A DNA stretch of 27,153 bases. Source: Alphaproteobacteria bacterium UBA4588. GTDB taxonomy: Bacteria > Pseudomonadota > Alphaproteobacteria > Puniceispirillales > Puniceispirillaceae. Positions 1 through 7,916 of the stretch are shown in pieces. Within the stretch, counting starts at the first letter, position 1, and the number at the start of each line of letters is the position of its first letter. The stretch covers positions 1,297 to 28,449 of the forward strand of contig DGJU01000075.1 in NCBI GenBank assembly GCA_002387605.1. Direction: 5' to 3'. The position numbers and the translations under genes are program-made. The notes below the pieces were generated by a model. That model was not told where the DNA came from and did not search any database. It worked only from the letters and a program-made list of their open reading frames with translations.

Positions 1-630
1 TTTGCGGCAGATACGTCCGCCTGTTGCTATGATAGTGGCCAAGATAGATCAGTATCTATTTCCGTGTCTGTCTCATCAGATGAGGCTGACGATGCTACCC
101 CAGATATATCCGATGAAAGTGAGAGCGCTACTGTATCAGTCGACATGCAAAATGATCGCGATGTCAGTCAAGATGCTTCTGTTTCAGGTGGGTCTGATAT
201 CGTTAATGATGGGGCAAGTAGCCCGGCTGTCTGGGCACAGCGTTCCAAGCGCCGGAATAGGCTGGTCAGAAAATGGCGATCAGAATTTGCGCGTATGGAC
301 GTATTTGACGTTCCCTCCAACCAGCCTCTTGATGTTGATGATATCAAGTTTCAACTCGAAAGAATTCAGGCCGACCTGCCAGAAAGCATGAGGAATGAGA
401 TTGCTGTTCTCGGCAGTGACTTAATCTTGCTTGAGGAATGGATGAATGACGCATTAGACCGCCGCATCCCGCAAAAGCCGATAACAAGAAAAAGGCAATT
501 TGCGCTATTTCGGCCGTCAAATTTGGATGCAGAAGGTATTCTTAACAAACTTGCCATGCTAGAATCAAAGCGTGAGATGTTAGTTTATGGCAATAATGCT
601 CTCCAAGCGATGGGACTCTTTGCGAAGTAA
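1..630 (+). CDS. Hypothetical protein, 5' end outside the window
   Basis: The frame is open from base 1 to a TAA at 628-630, so at least 209 codons are visible and the true start probably lies upstream; the GTG at 64 is the first internal start codon but has no convincing Shine-Dalgarno. The first ~75 visible residues are low-complexity and rich in Ser, Asp, Glu and Val, as in a disordered acidic linker. After this comes a basic stretch (QRSKRRNRLVRKWR) and a more ordered, helix-prone C-terminal part of about 110 residues containing LERIQADLPESM and LILLEEWMNDALDRR. I recognise no family, catalytic motif or membrane segment. A second open frame at 2-391 overlaps it but is closed by a stop and has shadow-like composition. 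The gene lies 65 bp upstream of xthA on the same strand; no function can be inferred from that. Confidence 0.7.
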   Translation, partial: FAADTSACCYDSGQDRSVSISVSVSSDEADDATPDISDESESATVSVDMQNDRDVSQDASVSGGSDIVNDGASSPAVWAQRSKRRNRLVRKWRSEFARMDVFDVPSNQPLDVDDIKFQLERIQADLPESMRNEIAVLGSDLILLEEWMNDALDRRIPQKPITRKRQFALFRPSNLDAEGILNKLAMLESKREMLVYGNNALQAMGLFAK

Positions 631-695
631 AGTGCGCTAGGGCCACACTCCCATCACAGCGTGGTTTGGGCGATTGTGGAGATACCTAAAATTCA

Positions 696-1478
696 ATGAA
701 AATTACAACGTGGAATATTAATTCAGTTCGCCTTCGCCTGCCTATGGTTCTTGAGGTCTTGAAGACGCTTCAGACAGATGTGCTGTGTCTACAGGAAACA
801 AAAACGCAAGATGAGTTTTTCCCGCATGAAGCATTGGCAGATGCTGGATGGGGACATATCGCATTTCGGGGCGAGAAATCCTATAATGGGGTTGCGATTA
901 TCTCTCGGCTCCCCATTGAAACGCAGCACCATAAATTATGGGCAGGTAAAGATGACTGTCGGCATATTTGTGCGCGGATTAATGGTGTTGATATCCATGA
1001 TTTTTATATACCAGCTGGCGGCGATATAGCTGATAGGAATGAAAATCCGAAATTTGGTCACAAAATAGATTTTGTTGATGAAATGCGAGACTGGTTTGCT
1101 GCCAATCCGCCGCGCTCATCTGTTTTGGTGGGTGATTTGAATATTGCGCCTCTTGCCGAAGATGTGTGGTCAACACGCCAGCTTCGTAAAGTTGTAAGCC
1201 ACACTGATATTGAGCGTGAAAAGCTAACCTCTGCTATTCATGATGGTGGCTGGGTTGATGCTGTGCGTAATTTTTATGGCCCTGACGAGGTTCTTTATAG
1301 CTGGTGGTCGTATCGGGCACGCGACTGGCAGGCCTCAAATAGAGGGCGGCGGCTTGACCATATCTGGGTGAGTGCGGACTTAAAAGATAAAGTGCGGCAT
1401 GTTGATATTATGGCAGAAGCCCGCGGGTTTGAAAAACCATCCGATCATGTGCCTATGACAATTGAACTGGCTGACTAG
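696..1478 (+). CDS. xthA: Exodeoxyribonuclease III (AP endonuclease)
   Basis: This cytoplasmic Mg2+-dependent enzyme of base excision repair cuts DNA 5' to abasic sites and has 3'-5' exonuclease and 3'-phosphatase activity. The 260-residue protein covers the whole endonuclease/exonuclease/phosphatase fold. Visible family residues are N7 in the opening WNINSVR, the metal ligand E34 in LQETK, the GDLNIAP loop with D147 and N149, the RRLDHIW motif near residue 220, and D250-H251 in SDHVPM near the C terminus. Length is close to the usual 255-270. The ATG at 696 gives the canonical MKI-TTWNINSVR start; the best upstream purine run (GGAG, 678-681) is rather distant, so initiation may be weak. It stands 65 bp after an unknown gene and 54 bp before dapF on the same strand. 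Confidence 0.97.
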   Translation: MKITTWNINSVRLRLPMVLEVLKTLQTDVLCLQETKTQDEFFPHEALADAGWGHIAFRGEKSYNGVAIISRLPIETQHHKLWAGKDDCRHICARINGVDIHDFYIPAGGDIADRNENPKFGHKIDFVDEMRDWFAANPPRSSVLVGDLNIAPLAEDVWSTRQLRKVVSHTDIEREKLTSAIHDGGWVDAVRNFYGPDEVLYSWWSYRARDWQASNRGRRLDHIWVSADLKDKVRHVDIMAEARGFEKPSDHVPMTIELAD

Positions 1479-1532
1479 CAGGCTTTCCTGTATAGACCAT
1501 AGGCTCACCATTTAGGTTGTGGATGTAATATA

Positions 1533-2432
1533 ATGAGTGCTGGATTTAGCCGCCCGCTGCCCTTTATCAAAATGCATGGGCTGGGAAATGATTTTATCAT
1601 TCTGGATGCCCGCGATGGAAAGCATCTGCCGGACACTGATGGCATGCGCCTTCTTGCGAATCGGCATACCGGCATTGGCTGTGACCAGATAATGATTCTA
1701 CAGACCTCAGCAACGGGAGCCGATGTGCGGCTGGATATGCTGAATGCAGATGGGTCTGTTGCGGGCGCTTGCGGTAATGGCACGCGCTGCGTTGCAGATA
1801 TCATCATGCATGAAATGCATAAATCAGACATTACGATTGAGACAATTTCGGGCACCTTATCTGCATGGCATCACAGAAGAGAGGGCGATGTACCGCTGAT
1901 TTCTGTTGATATGGGAATGGTACGAACGGGCTGGCGTGATATTCCGCTTGCTGAAGCTGCAAATACCGCTGAGCTCGAACTTGGTCCTGTTGCACCTGAT
2001 AAGGCTACCTGCCAGTCGGTTGGCAATCCTCATGCTGTGATGTTTGTTGACGATGTTGCGGCAATTGACCTGTTGGATATTGGCCCGCAATTAGAACATC
2101 ACCCGCTCTTTCCTGACAGAGCCAATATTGAAATTGTTACAGTGTTAAGCCAGAACAAGCTTCGAATGCGGGTTTGGGAACGCGGTGCTGGCATTACGAT
2201 GGCTTGTGGGTCTGGTGCGTGTGCCGCAGCGGTGGCGGCTATCCGGCGCGGCCTTACAGCATCAGAAGATGTCGAAGTAGTGCTGGATGGTGGCTCACTT
2301 TTTATTACGTGGCAGGCAGGTGAGGGGCGAAATGGCCATGTCATTATGACAGGACCAACCACTCATGTTGCTGCCGGCATTATTGACCCGACGCTTTTCG
2401 GCCCTGATTTCAGCATTGACGGTGACGGTTAA
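1533..2432 (+). CDS. dapF: Diaminopimelate epimerase
   Basis: DapF converts LL-diaminopimelate to meso-diaminopimelate without a cofactor, supplying the lysine pathway and peptidoglycan cross-links. The 299-residue sequence begins with the family signature MHGLGNDFIILD (about residues 14-25). The two catalytic cysteines are both present: C80 in AGACGNGTRC and C225 in MACGSGACAA, which act as the base/acid pair. The substrate-contacting asparagine in LNADGS just before C80 is also visible. The start at 1533 is followed by about 13 residues before the conserved core, as in relatives. The TAA stop (2430-2432) shares its last A with the ATG of mtaB, so the two are translationally coupled. asd, further right in this window, makes the precursor of the same pathway. 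Confidence 0.98.
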   Translation: MSAGFSRPLPFIKMHGLGNDFIILDARDGKHLPDTDGMRLLANRHTGIGCDQIMILQTSATGADVRLDMLNADGSVAGACGNGTRCVADIIMHEMHKSDITIETISGTLSAWHHRREGDVPLISVDMGMVRTGWRDIPLAEAANTAELELGPVAPDKATCQSVGNPHAVMFVDDVAAIDLLDIGPQLEHHPLFPDRANIEIVTVLSQNKLRMRVWERGAGITMACGSGACAAAVAAIRRGLTASEDVEVVLDGGSLFITWQAGEGRNGHVIMTGPTTHVAAGIIDPTLFGPDFSIDGDG

Positions 2433-3727
2433 TGTCGACAAATCGTCCAACAATCAAGACATTCGGGTGTCGTCTGAATATCTGGGAATCTGAAGTTATG
2501 CGCAAGCAGGCCGAGGCAGCAGGCTTGAATGATGTTGTGATTATCAATACCTGTGCTGTTACGAGTGAGGCTGAAAAACAGGCGCGTCAGGCGATTCGCA
2601 AACTGCGCCGTGAACGCCCCGATACTCAGATTGTTGTGACCGGCTGTGCCGCCCAGATTGACCCCGATAGCTGGGCTGATATGGCAGAAACAGATTATGT
2701 TGTCGGTAATGCTGATAAGCTAACAGCCGCGCCGTGGCAGCAACTGGCTGAAAAATCGCTACCGCCCATGCAACTATCCGATATTATGGATCGCCGCGAT
2801 ATACCGCATCATATGTTTGACAGCTTTGATGATCATACCCGGGCATTTTTGCAAATTCAGCAAGGATGCGATCATCGTTGTACATTCTGTATTATTCCGT
2901 TTGGTCGCGGCCCCTCTCGCTCGGTGCCGGTTCAAACAGTGATTGAAAGTGCCCGCGCTCTGATTGCGGCGGGCAGTGTTGAGATTGTGCTGACAGGTGT
3001 TGATATCACCAGCTGGGGAGATGATCTGCCTGGCAGGCCTAAGCTGGGAACGCTCGTGCGTCAGCTGCTTGACGGCGTGCCAGAACTTGCCCGTTTGCGG
3101 CTTTCATCCATTGACCCTGCTGAGCTGGATGCCCCGCTTATGGAGTGCCTTGAAAAAGAGGCGCGCCTGATGCCGCATTTGCATTTATCTATTCAGCATG
3201 GTGATGATATCATTTTAAAACGGATGAAGCGGCGCCATTTGCGGCGTGATATTCTGCGCTTTGTTGCCGAGGCCCGGCGGCGGCGGCCTGATGTTGTATT
3301 TGGCGCTGATTTTATTGCAGGCTTTCCAACCGAATCAGACGCAGCGCATCAGGCAAGCTTGTCATTAATCAGAGAGGCGGGCCTTACGCATCTGCATGTA
3401 TTCGGCTATTCAGCGCGTGAAGGCACACCAGCAGCCCAGATGCCGCAACTTGAAAAAGCTGTTATTAAAACCCGCGTAGCTGAGGTCCGGGCACTTGGCG
3501 ACCAACAGCGTGATGCGCACCTGAAAACTCGGTCTGGCGGGGTTGATATGATGCTCGTTGAACGCGGGAAAACAGGTTATCTAAGTGGCTTTGAAAAAGC
3601 AGCATTACCGCCCGAACTAGCTGTAGAAGCAGGTACATTATTGCCTGTTGAATTACAGGGTGCAGACCAAGGTGTAATGCAGGTTGTCCCGCTTATTTCT
3701 GATCCCGAAAACCGGAGTCTCTCATGA
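2432..3727 (+). CDS. mtaB: MiaB-like tRNA methylthiotransferase (MtaB type)
   Basis: This is a radical-SAM enzyme of the methylthiotransferase family. In alphaproteobacteria the copy between dapF and ftsY is usually assigned as MtaB, which adds a methylthio group to t6A37 of tRNAs reading ANN codons. The N-terminal UPF0004 domain carries the three cysteines of the second [4Fe-4S] cluster: C13 (FGCRLN), C41 (NTCAVT) and C72 (TGCAAQ). The radical-SAM CxxxCxxC motif is C146, C150 and C153 in QGCDHRCTFC. The C-terminal part (about residues 365-431) is a TRAM-like domain. The assignment as MtaB rather than MiaB or RimO rests on operon context and on FGCRLN replacing the GCQMN of MiaB. It overlaps dapF by 1 base and ftsY by 4 bases (ATGA). 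Confidence 0.93.
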   Translation: MSTNRPTIKTFGCRLNIWESEVMRKQAEAAGLNDVVIINTCAVTSEAEKQARQAIRKLRRERPDTQIVVTGCAAQIDPDSWADMAETDYVVGNADKLTAAPWQQLAEKSLPPMQLSDIMDRRDIPHHMFDSFDDHTRAFLQIQQGCDHRCTFCIIPFGRGPSRSVPVQTVIESARALIAAGSVEIVLTGVDITSWGDDLPGRPKLGTLVRQLLDGVPELARLRLSSIDPAELDAPLMECLEKEARLMPHLHLSIQHGDDIILKRMKRRHLRRDILRFVAEARRRRPDVVFGADFIAGFPTESDAAHQASLSLIREAGLTHLHVFGYSAREGTPAAQMPQLEKAVIKTRVAEVRALGDQQRDAHLKTRSGGVDMMLVERGKTGYLSGFEKAALPPELAVEAGTLLPVELQGADQGVMQVVPLISDPENRSLS

Positions 3728-4653
3728 AGTGGCTATCCAGATTAACAGCAGGACTTAAATCATCCTCATCTAAGTTAACATCAGGGCTTTCTGCTCTTTT
3801 CGGGAAAGAAAAAATTGATGCAAGCTCGATAGAAGATATCGAAGATGCGTTGATTTCTGCTGATCTAGGGATGCCAGCGACGCTTGCGATTATTGAGGCT
3901 ATCAAAGCGCATCGCTGGGATGGACCTGTGAGCGAAGACGGCCTGCGGTCTGTTTTGGCAGAACAATTAACCACTATTCTAACGCCCGTTGAAGCGCCTC
4001 TTACTATAAATACGGCGCATCAGCCGCATGTTATTCTGCTTGTCGGGGTAAATGGGTCTGGCAAGACAACGACGGCTGGTAAGCTTGCCGCTAAATTTCA
4101 GCGTGATGGGCAGTCTGTGATGCTGGCAGCAGCAGATACATTCAGGGCAGCAGCGATTGAACAGCTGGCCGGATGGGGCGCGCGCACGGACACGCCTGTC
4201 ATCTCAGGTGAACGGGGCGGGGATGCGGCAGCTCTGGCGTTTCAGGCAATAGAAAAAGCGCGAAGCCAGAATAGTGATGTGCTGATAATTGATACAGCAG
4301 GGCGACTACAGAACCGCGTAGAATTGATGGATGAGCTATCGAAAATTATACGGGTTATTAAAAAACAAATGCCGGATGCCCCCCATGATACGGTAATCGT
4401 TCTTGATGGTACTGTGGGACAGAATGCGCTTGCACAAGTCAAAGCCTTTGAAGCGCATGCCGGGTTAACGGGGATGATTATTACCAAGCTTGACGGGACA
4501 GCCAAGGGCGGCGTGCTGGTTGCGCTTGCGCGTGAATTCAGCCTGCCGGTGCATCTAATTGGTGTTGGTGAGACAGCTGAGGATCTTGATGTGTTCCGCG
4601 CGCGTGAATTTGTATCAGCGCTGGTTGGCGGTGAGCCGCAGGAACAAGAATAG
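3724..4653 (+). CDS. ftsY: Signal recognition particle receptor FtsY
   Basis: FtsY is the membrane-associated GTPase that receives Ffh-bound ribosomes and hands nascent membrane proteins to SecYEG. The 309-residue protein consists of the NG domain only, without the long acidic A domain of the E. coli protein; this short form is common in alphaproteobacteria. The first ~28 residues, starting MKWLSRLTAGLK, form a basic amphipathic segment like the lipid-binding helix at the start of the N domain. GTPase motifs are the P-loop GVNGSGKT (108-115), DTFRAAA, DTAGR (from 190) and TKLDGTAKGG (from 254). The start lies inside the mtaB stop (ATGA), so translation is probably coupled. The next gene converges from the reverse strand only 12 bp away. 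Its partner gene ffh lies 1.1 kb further right. Confidence 0.97.
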   Translation: MKWLSRLTAGLKSSSSKLTSGLSALFGKEKIDASSIEDIEDALISADLGMPATLAIIEAIKAHRWDGPVSEDGLRSVLAEQLTTILTPVEAPLTINTAHQPHVILLVGVNGSGKTTTAGKLAAKFQRDGQSVMLAAADTFRAAAIEQLAGWGARTDTPVISGERGGDAAALAFQAIEKARSQNSDVLIIDTAGRLQNRVELMDELSKIIRVIKKQMPDAPHDTVIVLDGTVGQNALAQVKAFEAHAGLTGMIITKLDGTAKGGVLVALAREFSLPVHLIGVGETAEDLDVFRAREFVSALVGGEPQEQE

Positions 4654-4665
4654 CTGTGTGGGCGG

Positions 4666-5442
4666 CTAAACTTTACCCGTCAGCCAGTAGCCGGCCATTC
4701 CGATATATTCATGTAACGCTGTACGGATTAACCCAAATCCTCGTGAGGGATTAAACCGAAATTCTTCTGTTGAGGGGCGGGTCTGATAATCTACCGGATA
4801 GAGAATAAGTTCGGTCCAGCCTGCTTTGGCAAAGCTGGCAGCAGCACGCCGCATATGTGATGCTGATGTTACGAGCACCCAACGCTGGCCAGGTAAGGGC
4901 TGCGCTTCTTCAAACATTAGTGAGCTATTCTGTGCAGTATTTCGTGACGCCTCTTCAAACTGAAAGCGCCTGATATCTTTGCCAAGCTCGCCAAGAAGAG
5001 CGCGGATTGATTGAGCTTCACTCCATCCTTTATGCTGGAGAGCACCCGATAAGCCGCTAAACCAGACATCGGCATCTGGGTACCTATCTGCAAGCGCAAG
5101 GGCTGTGATAAACCGCTCAGCTGACCCGCTAACTTGACCTTGCCCGCGTTCTTGTGGGAGCAGCCCTGATTTTGTATGACCGCCTAAGATGATAATGCCA
5201 TCTACTGGGCCTAGCTGTGCAGATGATATCTGCGGGGCATGATTTTCAAGGGGCCGCAGAAAGGCCGCGCCTATCGGTGTGATGCTATATAAAACAGGCA
5301 GCAAAATAGAAGCGCAAAACAAAAAGGTAGCGGTCTGGCGCTGCCTGAAAAGATGCAAGATAAAGGCAGCGCTACCAAGATAGAGGCTATGTAGAATAGG
5401 TTCGATAAGCACGCCTACAATTTTTGTCAGGATAAAGAACAT
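4666..5442 (-). CDS. YdcF/ElyC/SanA-family (DUF218) membrane protein
   Basis: The 258-residue product has the DUF218 pattern: GIIILGGHTK, an Arg-containing SAERFITALALADRYP helix, WFSGLSG, a conserved acidic/Asn segment around EEASRNTAQNS, and VLVTSASHMRRAAASF with the family HMxRA motif. Two hydrophobic stretches near residues 3-25 and 37-58 should anchor it in the inner membrane with the DUF218 domain outside the cytoplasm. ElyC and SanA relatives are linked to envelope integrity and peptidoglycan precursor metabolism, but the biochemical activity of the family is unsettled and I assign no reaction. I chose the ATG at 5442 because AAGGG lies five bases upstream; a GTG two codons further out (5448) is the longer alternative. 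It is convergent with ftsY and separates ftsY from ffh. Confidence 0.85.
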   Translation of the reverse strand: MFFILTKIVGVLIEPILHSLYLGSAAFILHLFRQRQTATFLFCASILLPVLYSITPIGAAFLRPLENHAPQISSAQLGPVDGIIILGGHTKSGLLPQERGQGQVSGSAERFITALALADRYPDADVWFSGLSGALQHKGWSEAQSIRALLGELGKDIRRFQFEEASRNTAQNSSLMFEEAQPLPGQRWVLVTSASHMRRAAASFAKAGWTELILYPVDYQTRPSTEEFRFNPSRGFGLIRTALHEYIGMAGYWLTGKV

Positions 5443-5463
5443 AACCACCCTTTATTATCATTC

Positions 5464-5649
5464 TTAACGGCCGCGAGACGCTTGCTGATAGTCATACGCT
5501 ACTTTTGCTGCCAAATACAAAAAGAGAATGGCCGGCATAAAAGGCCTTAACCTCTTAAACCAGCCTGCCCGAGAGCTACGCCCTACCTTGACATTGCTGT
5601 GATATCTCCTTAAAGAATTGACCTCATCTCTGGCATCTTTGAACGCCAG
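5464..5649 (-). CDS. Candidate small one-helix membrane protein, start unresolved (possibly broken)
   Basis: A 61-codon reverse-strand frame ends at TAA (5464-5466), 21 bp before the DUF218 gene. Its translation looks protein-like rather than random: a charged N-terminal part (KDARDEVNSLRRYHSN), a basic stretch (SSRAGWFKRLRP), then a single hydrophobic segment (FMPAILFLYLAAKVAYDY). The start is the problem. In this frame the only possibilities are a CTG at 5649 or an internal ATG at 5538 that leaves 24 residues. A good AGGAG (5606-5610) precedes an ATG (5592-5594) that lies in another frame and stops after three codons. This could be a gene with a frameshift, a remnant, an unusual start, or chance coding-like sequence. 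I do not recognise a family. Confidence 0.3.
   Translation of the reverse strand: MAFKDARDEVNSLRRYHSNVKVGRSSRAGWFKRLRPFMPAILFLYLAAKVAYDYQQASRGR
5588..5616 (+). promoter_or_regulatory. Possible sigma-70 promoter upstream of ffh
   Basis: A perfect TTGACA (5588-5593) is followed after 17 bp by TAAAGA (5611-5616), which matches only half of the -10 consensus. It lies in the gap before ffh, about 130 bp from the start codon. The predicted transcript leader includes the 7-bp inverted repeat CATCTGT (5664-5670) / ACAGATG (5688-5694). A weak -10 makes this tentative. Confidence 0.35.
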
Positions 5650-5747
5650 ACCTTAGCGGGTCCCATCTGTCCTTGAAGTTTTCGAGCACAGATGCCGTTT
5701 TGCTATGGGCATTTTTGCGGTGATGTGACGATGAGAAAGCTGGTCAG

Positions 5748-7262
5748 ATGTTTGACAGTTTAAAAGATAGGTTGCAGTCGGTCTTCTCCGGCCTTGGTAA
5801 GCGTGGTGCGCTTTCTGAGGGCGATGTTGATGCCGCTTTGCGTGAGGTTCGCCTCGCCCTTCTTGAAGCTGATGTCGCCCTGCCAGTTGTCCGCCAGTTT
5901 ATGGAACGCATTCGTGAGAAAGCTGTTGGTGCGGCTGTCCTGAAAGCTGTTCGTCCTGACCAGCAGGTTATTAAACTTGTTCATGACGGGTTGGTTGATG
6001 TGCTTGGCGGCGATGCCGCACCGCTGCGCATTGATGTAACGCCGCCAGCTGTGATTCTGATGGCAGGTCTTCAAGGGTCTGGTAAAACAACCACAGCTGG
6101 TAAGCTGGCCTTGCGATTACAAACCCGGCAGAAAAAGAAAGTTATGCTCGCCAGCCTCGATTTGGTTCGGCCGGCCGCGCGTGAACAGCTGCGTGCCCTT
6201 GGTGAGCAGATAGAGGCAGGCATCCTGCCCGAATCGGATAATGAAACAGCTGTTCAGCTTGCAAAGCGCGCCCTTCAAGCTGCTAGCTTGCAGGCTTATG
6301 ATGTGCTTATCCTTGATACAGCAGGGCGTCTGTCAGTTGATGATGCCCTAATGGGTGAGCTTGCCGAAATAAAGTCGCTTACAAATCCTGATGAAGTGCT
6401 TCTGGTGGCAGATAGCCTAACCGGTCAGGATGCCGTCACAACTGCAAAGGCTTTCCATGATGCTGTTGGTGTTACTGGAATTGTCTTAACGCGGCTGGAT
6501 GGTGATGCGCGCGGTGGCGCGGCACTATCAATGTCACAGGTCACTGGCTGTCCTATCAAGCTTGTTGGTACTGGTGAAAAACTGGAAGCGCTGGAAGAAT
6601 TTGATCCGGCGCGGATGGCAGGCCGCATCCTTGATATGGGTGATGTGGTTGCGCTGGTTGAAAAAGCTGCCGAAGCCATTGAAGAAGAAGAAGCAATGCG
6701 CATGGCGCAACGCATGGCGGCAGGTAAGTTTGACATGAACGACTTCCTGTCTCAATTACGCCAGCTTCAAAAAATGGGTGGTCTTGGCGGTCTTCTGGGT
6801 ATGTTGCCAGGCATTGGCAAGATGAAAAAGCAGATTGCTGCTGCTGGTATTGATGATTCGATGATGAAACGCCAAGAAGCCATAATTCTGTCCATGTCGA
6901 AAAAAGAACGGGTTCAGGTTGGGTTGTTAAACGCCTCGCGCCGAAAGCGGATTGCTGCAGGTTCAGGCACCAGCGTTCAGGATGTAAACCGGGTGGTCAA
7001 ACAATATCAAGACATGGCCAAAATGATGAAAAAAATGGGTGGCAAGGCAGGAGCCGCTGGCCTGAAAGCTCTGATGGGTGGCGGTATGCCAGGCAATATG
7101 GGCGGCATGGGCGGTAATGCGCCGTCTGCGGCTGATATGGCAAAATTAAGCCAGAAAATGGGCGGAGGCTCTATGCCCGGCCTGCCAGGTTTAGGCAGCA
7201 AATCTCCTTTTAGTGGCGGGTTGCCGGGCCTTGGTGGATTTGGTGGCAAAAAGAAGAAATAA
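5748..7262 (+). CDS. ffh: Signal recognition particle protein Ffh (SRP54)
   Basis: Ffh binds signal sequences as they leave the ribosome, pairs with 4.5S RNA, and docks on FtsY to deliver membrane proteins. The 504-residue protein has the N domain (1-~95), the G domain with P-loop GLQGSGKT (107-114), DLVRPAAREQL, DTAGR (from 190) and TRLDGDARGG, and a methionine-rich M domain from about residue 320. The M domain contains the flexible finger region (MGGLGGLLGMLPGIGKMKK) and the RNA-binding segment RRKRIAAGSGTSVQDVNR. The tail after ~430 is unusually rich in Gly and Met and ends in basic GGKKKK; it is about 50 residues longer than in E. coli. No 4.5S RNA gene was seen in the window. It leads the cluster ffh-rpsP-rimM-trmD-rplS, conserved in many bacteria. 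Confidence 0.98.
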   Translation: MFDSLKDRLQSVFSGLGKRGALSEGDVDAALREVRLALLEADVALPVVRQFMERIREKAVGAAVLKAVRPDQQVIKLVHDGLVDVLGGDAAPLRIDVTPPAVILMAGLQGSGKTTTAGKLALRLQTRQKKKVMLASLDLVRPAAREQLRALGEQIEAGILPESDNETAVQLAKRALQAASLQAYDVLILDTAGRLSVDDALMGELAEIKSLTNPDEVLLVADSLTGQDAVTTAKAFHDAVGVTGIVLTRLDGDARGGAALSMSQVTGCPIKLVGTGEKLEALEEFDPARMAGRILDMGDVVALVEKAAEAIEEEEAMRMAQRMAAGKFDMNDFLSQLRQLQKMGGLGGLLGMLPGIGKMKKQIAAAGIDDSMMKRQEAIILSMSKKERVQVGLLNASRRKRIAAGSGTSVQDVNRVVKQYQDMAKMMKKMGGKAGAAGLKALMGGGMPGNMGGMGGNAPSAADMAKLSQKMGGGSMPGLPGLGSKSPFSGGLPGLGGFGGKKKK

Positions 7263-7279
7263 ACAGAGTTTTATAAGAA

Positions 7280-7340
7280 TTTCGGGGCCGGAAAACAGGG
7301 TCTTCAGTCAGTCCCGAAACAAATGATAATGCAGTATAAT
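7280..7340 (+). promoter_or_regulatory. Hairpin and -10-like element between ffh and rpsP
   Basis: TTTCGGG (7280-7286) is perfectly complementary to CCCGAAA (7313-7319), giving a 7-bp stem extendable by one G-U pair, with a loop of about 25 nt. No T-tract follows, so it is not a typical intrinsic terminator. A perfect TATAAT lies at 7335-7340, but 17 bp upstream I see no -35 match. The element could be an internal promoter or a processing or regulatory hairpin in the rpsP leader. Confidence 0.35.
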
Positions 7341-7383
7341 GACCTAACCTTAGTAATTAGATGACGTAAAAAAGGACAAGAGA

Positions 7384-7893
7384 ATGGCTTTAAAAATCAG
7401 ACTGTCACGTGGCGGATCCAAAAAGAGACCGTTTTACAGAATTGTTGTTGCCGAAGCAGCATCTCCGCGCGATGGGCGTTATGTAGAGCGTCTTGGGCAT
7501 TATAACCCAATGACAGCCAAAGATAATGAACAGCGCCTTGTGGTAAATGGTGAGCGGGTCGCTTACTGGCTTGGTCTTGGCGCACAGCCAACTGAGCGTG
7601 TTCAGAAACTTCTAGCAAGTCTAGAGCTTATGGCGCCTGTGAAGCTTCGCGAACAGCCAAAGAAATCTGCTGTTGGCAAAAAGCGTGCTGAGCGTGAAGA
7701 AGAAGCTGCCGCCGCTGAAGCTGCTGCTAAAGAAGCCGCCGCTGCTGAAGCCGCCGCCGCTGCTGAAGCTGAAGCTGCTGCTAAAGCAGCTCCTGCTGAA
7801 GAGGCTCCTGCTGAAGAAGCTGTTGCCGAACAGGCTCCTGCTGAAGAAGCTGCCGCTGAGGCGCCTGCTGAAGACGAAAAGCCTGCTGAATAA
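7384..7893 (+). CDS. rpsP: 30S ribosomal protein S16 with long Ala/Glu tail
   Basis: S16 is a primary-to-secondary assembly protein of the 30S 5' domain. The first ~85 residues are a complete S16 domain: MALKIRLSRGGSKKRPFYRIVV, the SPRDGRYVERLGHYNP motif and the WLGLGAQPTERV region. After a short basic linker ending KKRAE (about residues 97-105), the protein continues for about 65 residues of Ala, Glu and Pro built from imperfect AAEA and PAEEA units. Most S16 proteins stop near residue 80-100, although alphaproteobacterial ones are often extended in this way. The GCTGAAG-rich DNA creates spurious open frames on both strands. AAAGGA (7371-7376) is a good ribosome binding site for the ATG at 7384. 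rimM follows 23 bp later. Confidence 0.98.
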   Translation: MALKIRLSRGGSKKRPFYRIVVAEAASPRDGRYVERLGHYNPMTAKDNEQRLVVNGERVAYWLGLGAQPTERVQKLLASLELMAPVKLREQPKKSAVGKKRAEREEEAAAAEAAAKEAAAAEAAAAAEAEAAAKAAPAEEAPAEEAVAEQAPAEEAAAEAPAEDEKPAE

Positions 7894-7916
7894 GCAAAAT
7901 GGAAAGCCGTTAGCAG

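Noticed and set aside
2..391. Open frame of 129 codons at the left edge
   Set aside because: It overlaps the longer frame that is open from base 1 to 630, and its Met/Ser/Leu-rich composition looks like an out-of-frame shadow.
5443..5747. Possible 4.5S (SRP) RNA gene next to ffh
   Set aside because: I looked for the conserved GGAAGCAGCC-type core on both strands and did not find it; the only inverted repeat (CATCTGT/ACAGATG) is too small.
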